From Ridgeia piscesae (Eukaryota > Annelida > Polychaeta > Sabellida > Siboglinidae): DNA of 64,000 nucleotides. The notes below the pieces were generated by a model, which was given only the letters and a program-made list of their open reading frames with translations, was not told the DNA's origin and searched no databases. The stretch spans positions 297,501 to 361,500 of the forward strand of contig JAODUO010000145.1 of the NCBI GenBank assembly GCA_025642075.2, read 5' to 3'. Positions within the stretch are counted from its first letter, which is position 1, and the number at the start of each line of letters is the position of its first letter. This document shows, piece by piece, positions 36,501 through 46,929 of the stretch. The position numbers and the translations under genes are program-made.

Positions 36501-37021
36501 TTACCCGACCGAAAGTGCTACAAATGTTTCGGCGGACGCTACATTGTAACCGAGGAAAAACAGAAATCGGAAAATAAAACTGCGCAGTAACGTCCGCGTC
36601 ACCTTTGACTAGCGAATCAACCGTATTTGTAATATATATGCAGTCGTAACTGCTCTCTCGATGACTAAACACGATCGAAGGTTTTATTGACAACGTTCTC
36701 ATAGAGTATTGATCGCAATATTAAACGTAGCTGTCTTTACTTGACTTAGTCGCCCACTCGCGCGCGCACTAAGTCTAAGTAAGGTTAACGTTGCGAGTCT
36801 ACGTCTAGACCACGTCTGTGTCGTGTGACTATTTAATTGATTGTTGCCCGTGGCCAGCGCGCTTGTCAAGTGTAAACAAATCGGCCACTCCGGTTGTACG
36901 CTATCCTATAATGTGTTTACGAAATTACTAGTTTATAATGCATACGCGTGACAGGACAAGCCCAGTTAATATAGTAATAACATCCACATTTACAGCAGTG
37001 TGATAAATTATGCATTATGTG

Positions 37022-37082
<61 letters not shown>

Positions 37083-38690
37083 ATTATTATAAAATGTTAT
37101 ATTTTGATATACACTTTTTATTTCTGACACATATTATTATCTGTTAAAATGTCAATCATTCGGCTAAGTATATATCATGCATTTTCACATTGTTGACGAG
37201 CTGGATATTGGGTTTTCATTTCAATTTTCGAAATATCGATCATACGTACATAATGTTATTTGTCATACAAGATCAGCTATATTTTAAATTGCAGCATTCT
37301 TGATCTGAAGCGCAATTCGTTCTCGGACTGGCACTGTTTACTCTTCTATAAAATTATGCATACGTAAGTATAGCAACACGAAAATAAAGCTGACGTAATT
37401 ACTATGTTGATTCGTTTGGGCGACCCTCCAAGAAGCTGCTGTACACATGCGCCCTCTACCGGATAGGTAACTGACAATTTTGTCAGCAGTGACAATCAAA
37501 ACAAACGCACGTGGCACTGCTTGACAGTTGACACTGGTACACCTGTGACACGGTGTGCCGAAGTAAGCTACATTGTACATTCACTTAATTAATGTCACGT
37601 GTGCGTTGCCTGGCAATGAAAATTAGCTAAATGCAAACTGGTACTTGTGTGTTTCGAACTAGAAAATGTTTAAAGAGACTGATGTGTTTTGAAGTGTCGT
37701 TGTTTGTCGTTTAAAAGGCAAGTTCATTTATTTGGAACAAGTGTAATGTGATGATAAGACAGTGTAACAAATAGTGGTATGACTAGCACATTATCAAAGC
37801 ACATTTTAAGTGTACCGGAAACCGGAAAATGCCGTCATAAAGTACTGATGTCATCACACCTGTATGTTACAGACTTTCAAATAAATGTTATTTAAACTAT
37901 TAATATGTCACTTTAAATTAATTAGCTAATGAACTAGGCTATTGATTAATTAGCAAACATATAAGGCCTAACATTGATGTCACGCAATAATCTTACTTCA
38001 TGCTAATCTAATGTAGATCTAGTGCTTTTTTAATTATTATTATTATAGTTTTCACCCCTAATGCATGATATAGGGTCACACCAATCATATAAACAACAAA
38101 AATATGAACGTTTACATGTTTCTCTTTGTTCAATTTACCAGCAATCATAAAATATAGGTTCACACGAATACTGTTGCCTGTGATTAAATTAGCAACCAGA
38201 ACTCCACCCAGCTATGTCGTGGGTAACATAGCCTAGGCATATAGCTGTTCAAAACACAATTAATTAACCGCATGCATAGTCTATACAGTTTTATTTACGT
38301 TCCATATATAGTCATGTTTATGAATATGTACACTACTCATCCGATGTGCGATGCGCCTGATAGAAATGGAAATGGCAGATCCGGCAATGCGTGACAAATA
38401 GCGCAACTTCGCGGTACCCACGTTTGTGATGCCACAGTAAACAAAGTGAACAACACGTGTGGTAAGAAATGTGTTATTTATAGACATGGCTCAAGCCGCC
38501 GGGGTGGTTATGTACGATTGCAATTCAGATGCGGAGATGACATATGCAAAACATACAGCGTGTGCAATTTTGCTGGAAGTATTGCTGCATATGTATAAGA
38601 AAACACCAGTCAGCAATTTTTGGCCACGAACGTTAGTGCAAGTTCGCATCGTTTTATAAACGTCGATATCTAAGTTCGTTCAGGCAGCAT
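33540..38690. other. Gene-free region upstream of MEX3
   Basis: Mixed AT-rich and locally CpG-containing sequence. It includes purine/pyrimidine GCATGC-rich stretches at 35,650-35,780, an 11-G run at about 35,235, and a (TA)n tract at 37,028-37,076. Overlapping open frames at 34.1-34.8 and 35.9-36.3 kb occur on both strands and look like chance. It may contain MEX3 regulatory DNA. Confidence 0.45.
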
Positions 38691-38716
38691 TTTGCCGCGC
38701 CAATCCACGCTACTTA

Positions 38717-38961
38717 GCCCCGCCCACCGCGGGAACGTTGAGCCAATCAGAGCGGCTGAATGGGTTAATATTCGCACAGACTTCTGGAAGTTCGTGACGT
38801 CAGCCTGGCCATATTGGTGGCCGTATGAGACAGCGCAACACTAGTCGTGAGAGACGGTGGAGTTGGTAGTTGTCTGAGACGGAACTTCTGAAAACGTGCG
38901 CCTGTTCACCTCCTATTTTTATATGGCTTGATATTTTGTATGCAACTACACCTGCTCTGTG
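38717..38961 (+). promoter_or_regulatory. MEX3: MEX3 proximal promoter and 5' UTR
   Basis: Ordered elements upstream of the ATG: a GC box gccccgccc at 38,717-38,725, a CCAAT box at 38,743-38,747 (agccaatcag) and a perfect palindromic CRE tgacgtca at 38,795-38,802. CpG-containing sequence follows and probably includes the start site near 38,810-38,880. There is no TATA box at a suitable distance. This fits a CpG-type promoter; the exact start site is inference. Confidence 0.65.
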
Positions 38962-39220
38962 ATGCCAGCTAGTCTACTCATGGATATGAACTCGCACAGC
39001 GGCGGCCTCGAAGACAAAAGAGCGCTGCAAATCGCTCTGGAACTGTCAAAACTGGGGCTGGATAACGCTTCGCCGCCGAATGGAGATGAACGCACGCCAG
39101 TTACGACGTCGTCAGGGCTCGGTCATTTCGATAATGACCACGTTCGGAAAAGCGCAAATATGACCGAATGTGTGCCGGTACCGAGCTCCGAACATGTGGC
39201 AGAAATTGTCGGTCGACAGG
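38962..39220 (+). CDS. MEX3: MEX3 coding exon 1
   Basis: 259 bases, 86 codons plus one base, donor cagg|gtgagt. It carries the N-terminal region with [17 protein letters not shown], which I recall as conserved in MEX3, and the start of KH1 up to GRQ plus the first base of the next glycine. Confidence 0.95.
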
Positions 39221-40888
39221 GTGAGTAGATCTTCGGTCCATCCCATTGAAAATGTCGTCTGTTTTTAGCTGGGCCTGCGCTGCCGTCTGACAGTACTAGC
39301 CGTCATGGGTGCCGCCGGTTTTGTGCGTAGTTTTCCGGGAAGAATGTTGCACCCGGACTAACATGCGTACAATTCCCTCGATTCCTTTGTTTTGTCAGTG
39401 TGATTGTATAAGTGTGCAACGTATTATTTTTCAGAGCGAATTGCACGCTGTCGGCTTGCCGGCAGCGTGCCTCGTGCCTGTACTTCCTGTGCTAACTCGA
39501 GGTTCTTTGTTCGGCTTCCAGGTTGCAAGATCAAAGCTCTACGGGCGAAAACGAACACATACATCAAGACCCCAGTACGTGGGGAAGAGCCAGTGTTTGT
39601 CGTGACTGGCAGACGAGAAGACGTCTGCGCCGCGAAACGCGAAATCCTCTCAGCTGCTGATCATTTTAGTCAGATCCGTGCTAGTCGTCGGAACAATAGT
39701 GTATCCAGTTCCGGATCAGGGGGGTCGATGGCGCCGGGCCCCCCGAGCCCCTCCACACCGGGGCAGGTGACAATACAGGTACGGGTGCCCTACAGGGTCG
39801 TCGGTTTAGTCGTTGGACCGAAAGGAGCCACCATTAAGCGCATCCAACAGCAAACACACACTTACATCGTAACGCCAAGCCGAGACAAGGAGCCGATATT
39901 CGAAGTGACTGGGCTGCCCGACAACGTTGAGAAGGCACGACAGGAGATTGAGAGCCACATAGCGATGCGCACGGGTGGACTTGTCGATGGTGGAAACGTG
40001 AATGGTGTCACAAACGGAATTTCGCAGCACGATCACAACGATTTCTTGAGCAACGGGATCGACTGCCGGGATATCTCGCCAGCCGAACTGATTGGTTCGA
40101 TGTACAAACCGCCGAGCATCAACTCGGCTTTCACCTGCTATAGCAACGGTGTCCTGGACAACAACATGCTGAATCGCAACGGTCACGCCGCGGACATCTT
40201 CTCCTTCCCCTTAGTCAACGGATCGGAGAAGATGGTGGACATGACCACAAATGGCTACACACTCCCATCTGCATTTGGGTTGTACGACAGCAGCGACGAG
40301 GGTATTGCATCGCCCCCGTTCGAAACCCTCACACCAACGATTCCATCGAGCATCTGGTCAGATCTGGGCGCGGGTGACGCCCCACGATTGTCGTCTCTCT
40401 TCACCCCGATCACATGCAGCAACTTACCCCCGCGGCGCAGCAACAGCAATGTAGCGCCACTACCGTCGTGTGCGTCGCCAGATGGCGGCATTGCGTCGGA
40501 GCACAGCGCCGTACGGCGCATCCGCAGCGACCCCCTGACGGCGCCGTTTGGAACCAACCAGTCTGCATTTAGCCCCCTGATGGACAACAACTACGTGAAC
40601 GGCGTTGGTGGCATTCATCTCGTCCCCGCCGGAATGATACCTACCTCTCAACCACAATGCCCTAGCAGCAGCATTTCCTCTAGTCCGACAGATTCGACCG
40701 GTTCGCTCGACCAGCGCCGATCCTGCTACGTGTGCGCCGAGCATCCTATCGTGGCGGCGCTCGTTCCGTGCGGACATAACCTCTTCTGTATGGACTGTGC
40801 CAACAGCCTAATGAGTCGTCCGGACGTCGAGCGCCAGTGCCCTGTCTGCAGGCTCACACCAACTCAGGCAATCCGTATATTTTCTTAA
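38962..40888 (+). CDS. MEX3: MEX3 RNA-binding KH/RING protein, complete, two coding exons
   Basis: MEX3 proteins bind mRNA 3' UTRs through two KH domains and control translation and mRNA stability; the RING can ubiquitinate targets. They are known from C. elegans MEX-3 and vertebrate MEX3A-D. The spliced frame gives 541 residues. KH1 spans about 74-135 with GXXG loop GRQG at 84-87. KH2 spans about 168-235 with GPKG at 185-188. A long Ser/Asn-rich linker follows. The C-terminal C3HC4 RING has C488, C491, C503, H505, C509, C512, C526 and C529, and the protein ends AIRIFS. All zinc ligands and both GXXG loops are intact. I chose the ATG at 38,962, which gives [10 protein letters not shown]; a GTG just before it is not a start. 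The intron splits KH1 right after GRQ, as I recall for other animal MEX3 genes. Only one paralogue is seen here. Confidence 0.97.
39221..39521 (+). other. MEX3: MEX3 intron, 301 bp
   Basis: GT-AG intron. The acceptor is tgttcggcttccag. Short for this window. Confidence 0.93.
39522..40888 (+). CDS. MEX3: MEX3 coding exon 2
   Basis: 1,367 bases from the acceptor to TAA. It encodes the rest of KH1 ([20 protein letters not shown]), KH2, the linker and the RING. GC content is clearly higher than the flanking DNA. Confidence 0.97.
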
Positions 40889-41865
40889 CTCCGCTTTATG
40901 TGCATGTTTACGCAGCCCATAAACGTTTTAATAACAACAACTGCGATACGAGGTTACTTCAGGCCTTCGGCACTAATTACCGTATGCTACTACTTTAGAA
41001 TAAGGCATGATTCCTTCACCAATTGGATTGAATTGACAGGCGTTATGTATCAATACAATTCACGCACTCAGCTGGTGATTGGATTTTTTTGCATGTTGGC
41101 ATCATCAATTGTGATCTATTGTTATAAGTATTACTATTAATTATTATTATTATTAAGCAACGGAATTTGCAAGAAACTGATTGATGTAGTGTTTTTATTT
41201 ATATGGAGATGTGTTATATATAATTGAATGCATTAATTTAAGAACATGAATCAAATTCATAATAATTACGAGCTTTGTCAGATGTTTTTCTGTGTACTTT
41301 TAATAATTACTATTATTATTATTATTATAATAAGATGCAATTTCCCATTTATATCTGTCTGTGTCTGTATATGTCTGTTGAATGTATGTTCAGTTTGTCA
41401 ATATTAGTGTTAAATTATCTGAATGAGATTTTGGTTCGAAATGATATTTTGTCCAGCCAAATGTTTTATAGCGTTGAAGTGATAGACTTTATTTTATTCG
41501 ATATTGTGAATGTGGCCCAAAGAGAGGGTAACTATAGTGTATGAGAACATGATACTACTTATTTGTATAGACAAATACCAATGATTTGTTGCACAACCAT
41601 ATAGTTTATAGAGTTTTCTATTTTGTAATATTATTTAATACTGTTCTGTATACATAGACGTATGAATCAAAATGAAATGTATCCAAGAAAATATGTAAAA
41701 AGCAGAGACAGAGTTATAAAGTAGTGAAGAGTACGGATATTTTTATTTTATGGCAATATGCAGTGTGGCCAAAAGTAATGTATTATATTTGCTGGACCCA
41801 GAATTTTAAGATTGTAAGAGTTTTATTTTTCTGCCATTAAAAATAAAAAAGTTATATTCCAACTT
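40889..41865 (+). other. MEX3: MEX3 3' UTR
   Basis: AU-rich sequence from the stop codon to overlapping poly(A) signals ATTAAA (41,836-41,841) and AATAAA (41,842-41,847). A CPE-like TTTTAT lies at 41,821-41,826, about 15-20 bases before the hexamers. The length is about 0.97 kb. Extent is inferred from the signals. Confidence 0.55.
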
Positions 41866-41869
41866 GCTG

Positions 41870-44800
41870 GTTGTATTACTAATATGTAGCATAGTTCCAT
41901 AGTCCATGTGTCAGAACGTTTCAGTGTAACGTTTTACACAAACCTTCCAGGTTGGCACAAGGGGTTTAACATTTATTTATGTTAGTGGCACCACTTATGG
42001 AATTGATAATTCCACTAAACGAGTACCGATTTGTTTCTACAAAGAAGTTTGATAGTGAACTAATTCTTAGGTTTTGGTTTGATGAACTTTTTCAATACCA
42101 GTAATTGTTGAATTATAACACACAGTCGTAATTTGTAAATAAACAAAAACCGCAACAAAAATGACAAAGTGGAAGCTTTTTGCTTGAAATTGAAAGGATG
42201 TTTTAAAATTGTCCAAAATCACATCATGTGATATGATACATTTACTTTGAAGCAAGTGTAACAACAATATTGACTATAATAGGTGAATGAGCGATTTCTT
42301 TTGTTTTTATCAAAGTACAGCTGTCAGACTGAGTGACAGTAGTTTTTCAGCATCCTGTGGTAATGACACATTGTGGTTGGAGTGACTGGATTTCTCGAGC
42401 CAAGACAAAATTGCCCATTCAGTTGTCACCCTGGCGTAACCGCTGAGTGGTACAGTTGAAGCAGAGAAATATATTATGCACATTAATCTGAGACCTGGCT
42501 GGTAGCCCAGATCAACACGCTGTGTGAATTGAGATTTACCAATAATATATTGAATAGATGTCCTGTGTTTGAACTGTGTAGTTCAGTGTGCGAGGGGATC
42601 CCTGTGCGTGTTGTTGTATACAAACTCCATTTTATTAGCAAATTATATTGAACATTTCCACACAGACATGGAATCATTCAGTGTGTATAAATCGTGCCTC
42701 GGAAACATCTTCCTGTAGTGAATTTTGGCCAGGTTTCAATTAATACGGTTTGTAAACAGCAGCTAAATAATACAAGTTGTAATATGGTAAGGCGGCCGGT
42801 AACACTGATTGGCTCTCCAACACAAACTGATATGTTGAGTTGGCTTTGACCGGTCCTAAGTTAAACAGTTTGCATGTATTTGAGCAGTATTTAAAAGGAA
42901 TTTAAAAAACACCTCAAATTTATTTCATCAAATTGTTCTAAACAAATATGGAGTAAAGTCGCTGAGTGATGATTCTTTCTTGGTGAAATTATACTTTGAT
43001 CACACACGGTTATCAAATCTAAGAGGGTGTTTGAACAGTTTTATTTCTAATTTGCCATGGAATGTGGTTTAAAAAGTTAAACATATCTAGATATCATAAA
43101 ATATGAAACTAATCAACCCAGATCTGCCCACACTTTGTTAAGAAAAACAGTAAATAAATATATAAGAATACACCAATTCATATATATAATATATATATAT
43201 ATATAATATATAAATAATATATATATAAACATTGAGAAATGTGTATGGCAACTAAAAAAATATACAACCATGTTCATATGAAATATAAGCAATTCGCTGT
43301 GTTCCCAGTGGGTATGAACTATAGGCCCCTTGGGCTGAATGTCGTAGTAACATATTATTCCCGGGTACCCTGGGTGCACAGTGAGTGGGTGGAGAAGGTG
43401 TGTTATTAGTCTAACACGCATCAAGTCCACACATTGCAGCTGTGTTCACACAAGTCCCATGTGCACCAAACACCCACCCCAGAAACGCTGGCACCAAAAA
43501 GTCTACGGAATGAAAAAACAAATTCTTCAGCTTATATAATACATGAGCTAGCAACCAGTGAAATTTCCTGTCTACCAGTTCAGCTGACAATTCAGTTCGA
43601 TTGCTCCTTCAAATAATCAATGCTGTCTAGTTTGCCACTGGCGGCTGCTTTGAAATGAAACGGGGAGTGGCGTGGTTTTGCAGACTAATCTGTCATGGGT
43701 GTTCCTTCCAGGATTCCAGGAATTTGAAATCACGGACCCATGTCATAGAATAGGTTATTATGCCTGGAAATGGATTACTATTAATTATAATTATGTGAAT
43801 GACCATTTCTAGAGCTCCAGGAACATCTTATTGACAAGAAACATTTCGTAACGTTAAAAGCAAGGCTGAAGATATTGCGTTTCAAATAAGAATATGTGTT
43901 GACTGAATTAAGGCCAGAATTAATAACACAATATTATTTTGTAGTACTTAATGTTACAATCGATTGAATGAAGACTTATAAATAAAAAAAATTGCATAAC
44001 ATATTTATGAAATCCTTTTATTGACACCTGAATAAAGAAACGGTGTAAAATATACTAAACAAACCTTTTTCAGAAATATTCAAATATTTTATAACATGAA
44101 TATCTAGTCTGAAAATGTAATTTATAATCATGCCTAATAGTAATAAAAACATACCAGTGGAATAAAAACGGCACAGAACCGTACGTCATTCAACATGAAA
44201 ACTCATCAGACAATGTTTGGGTTCGCATTGCAACATTTCAATGTTGATTTAATGGAGACCTGAGTGAATCCCTTCAACGTAATGTCGGCGCAAGACGGAT
44301 GACTCAAACCCAGCATACATGAGAATAACTGTACCATGCCATCACCTGGGGCCTAATGCCTTAAATACGTTACATCTGTTGCTATTTGGCCATGATTTAT
44401 GTGTGTCTGTTGGGTCTGGATCAGTCCACATAGTTTCAAGGCTACCTGTGTTCTGTATACACATGCACTGTCAGTTGGCTTTGCTTATCATTCTCCACGC
44501 ATCTGAAAGACATAACTGCTGTGTTTAAACAGCGCTCCCCGATTTTCGTGAATTCCGCCACCGTGTTCCTGATTTCTATTCACACGTTAATGATGCCAGG
44601 AAATAATGACTGTCGGTGTTTTGTAACTTTCTGGATGTGTGGTATTACTATTGGCTGTGTAAATTATACAGCGGACGAAAATTAGGACGTGTTCCCTTGT
44701 CCTTTCTAAACACTGCGTCAACTGTATTCATGGGTTGTCCTGTGAAAGGACAGTTTTATCAGTTAGTTTAATTTGAAAATTATGTTGAAATATAGATAGA

Positions 44801-45490
44801 TTTGTTTTTGTGAGTTTTACCTTTGGGACTGAAACTTTGGCATGTGAAGCAGTACTGAGACTGACTGGATGATAAACTAATTGATAAACTAAATAAAACC
44901 TGACCTTGAGTCATGAGTATATTTTTATTCGTTTATGGGAATCACACCTGTGTTGTCCTGGCCTCATACATGCCTGGGAATTATGACAAAACAGACTAGA
45001 GGGAAACCGTTGCAATATGGATATAACAGTATATGTATAATTGATGCAGGAAGTTATTTTAACCACTAAACGTCAATCGGTTATTGTTGATGGAAATTAT
45101 GTATTAATGGATTGCATAAAAGCTGATTTGACAGTTGCATTATCAATTTACTCATAACTTTCTTATTGTAGAAAATTTCAATTGAAATCCATTTAACCTT
45201 TAGAGACCGGTTGAGCGATATATCGCTCGACGCATAGGGGTGGTCATGTATCGTCAGGTGCGGTTTTGCCAATAATAATTAGGTAATAATGTAATTTTCT
45301 CTCCACAAACAGATTCTTGAATATGTTGCCTTTACAAAAATGTGTACATATGTAGGAACATTCTTAATAATAATCAAACCACAGGTGTTTAAAAACGTGC
45401 ATACATATTTCTGAAAAAAATCCAGGTCTGTAAAGGTTAAATAAATGATAACATTATCTAGGCAAATTAGTTTAAATAGTGTGGAATTTG
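41870..45490. other. Gene-free intergenic sequence after MEX3
   Basis: AT-rich, with one broken (TA)n tract at 43,182-43,226. No supported exon. Confidence 0.5.
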
Positions 45491-45499
45491 TGATTCCTT

Positions 45500-45640
45500 A
45501 AACACCTTGCTTGAAGACATACCTTGGGACAGGGCTAAAGTGACCTGTTTAGCAAGGCAGCTATATTCGGAACTAATTTCCTATACCTTGCTGTGACCTT
45601 AATTACAAGGCGGCTGTATTAGTGAGCGAGGTCCGATTAT
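45500..45640. repeat. Second copy of the dispersed 'accttaattacaa' repeat
   Basis: It shares accttaattacaaggcggct and gctgtatta with the element at 3,080-3,410, which lies about 42 kb away in a COG1 intron. Confidence 0.55.
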
Positions 45641-45884
45641 AATTCTTATTATAAAATGAGTTTTTGAAAAAGAAAAACATTCTCTGACTCGATGTAGGGT
45701 AATCTATGCAGGCTGCTTGCACTGGGCTGCTCTAAGTCCTGATGTGATGGATGTGTTTTAGTCCTACACTTAGGACATGTCCTGGGGGGAGTATGGTGGT
45801 GGGGGGCCGCAACATGTACAGCTGTAAAGACGTTGTCATAGAATATTTCACAATATTTGACCTGTGGCATATTGCGTCAAAGGG

Positions 45885-45925
45885 CAAGATGGCGGCGTCT
45901 CACTGCATTCTGATGGATAGGTGCG
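45885..45925 (+). other. Candidate promoter/first exon: YY1 motif with ATG and 5' splice site
   Basis: caagatggcggc (45,885-45,896) is a full YY1-type element. Its ATG opens a frame reading MAASHCILMDRC plus one base, followed by a strong donor g|gtaaga. YY1 motifs overlapping the initiator ATG are known in animal TATA-less promoters. The reading is short and could be chance. Confidence 0.3.
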
Positions 45926-46257
45926 GTAAGATATTACGTCCACGGTCGATGACACGCGTTGGTCCCAGGTAGGCGGCGACTGACCCAGGGTCAGTGTGGA
46001 CAGCCAGGTAGTGGGTCGTCTCAAATTCATTTGACACGTGGACCAGTGTCGATGCCGTAATTGAATTTTGTGGAGTGAAATCTCATGATTGCTTCCAGGA
46101 ATCGCAGTGTCCTGGAAATGTGTGAAGGCCTCAACAGATATTTAGAATTCATGAGACGTGGAATAAAAAACATTTAGGACACTGCCATTTGGAACACTTT
46201 GCGGTTATCTATATAATCTTGATAAATTTATACATTTCATATGTACAGCTTAACATG

Positions 46258-46640
46258 AGGAGACTTGGAAAGTGGGAGAAAATATGGGAAGAGGGAGGTT
46301 AGCTGGAAAGGGGGAGAGAACATGGGAAGAGGGAGGGAAAGGGGAAGAGGGAGGGTAACTGGAATGTGGGAGAAAACATGGGAAGAGGGAGGGTAACTGG
46401 AAAGGGGGAGAGAACATGGGAAGAAGGAGGGTAACTGGAATGTGGGAGAAAACATGGGAAAAGGGAGGGTAACTGGAAAGGGGGAGAGAACATGGGAAGA
46501 AGGAGGGTAACTGGAATGTGGGAGAAAACATGGGAAAGGGAGGGTAACTGGAAAGGGGGAGAGAACATGGGAAGAAGGAGGGTAACTGGAATGTGGGAGA
46601 AAACATGGGAAAAGGGAGGGAAACTGCAAAGATGGAGAGA
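46258..46640. repeat. 38-bp purine-rich minisatellite organised as 76-bp dimers
   Basis: Unit A includes ctggaaagggggagagaaca and unit B includes ctggaatgtgggagaaaaca. Both continue tgggaa, purines and ggagggtaa. A and B alternate over about ten units. Open frames on both strands are repeat artefacts. Confidence 0.93.
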
Positions 46641-46848
46641 ACATTGGAAATGGGAGAGACAATGGGAAATGGGAGAATATGAGAAGACCCGCAGTGTGGA
46701 TGCAGACTGGACGAAGGTGGACTGAAGACTGGAGCAGTGAAGGTAGGACCACCCTTACACTACTCCCACCCTTAGGCCTTACACTACTCCGCCTGTGGCT
46801 GTGTGCTCTACACAGTCAGTGGCTGGTTGTAATGTTGTCTTTCTGCAG

Positions 46849-46910
46849 CCATCCTGTCAGGAGGCTGCAGTAGACACGTGCGCATCTGGGGAACTGCGTC
46901 CAGGGCATGA
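46849..46910 (+). CDS. Candidate terminal exon of a WD40-repeat protein
   Basis: The acceptor ttgtctttctgcag is followed by a frame reading AILSGGCSRHVRIWGTASRA and TGA; the first codon is completed by one base from an upstream exon. 'LSGGxxxxVRIW' is the typical end of a WD40 blade. A poly(A) signal AATAAA lies at 46,923-46,928, 13 bases after the stop. A possible preceding exon ends at 46,742 (gaag|gtagga) and keeps phase, but its start is unclear in the purine-rich repeat flank. It could be the last exon of a small gene or a pseudogene remnant. The specific WD protein cannot be told. Confidence 0.4.
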
Positions 46911-46929
46911 AGGGAGATGTTTAATAAAT

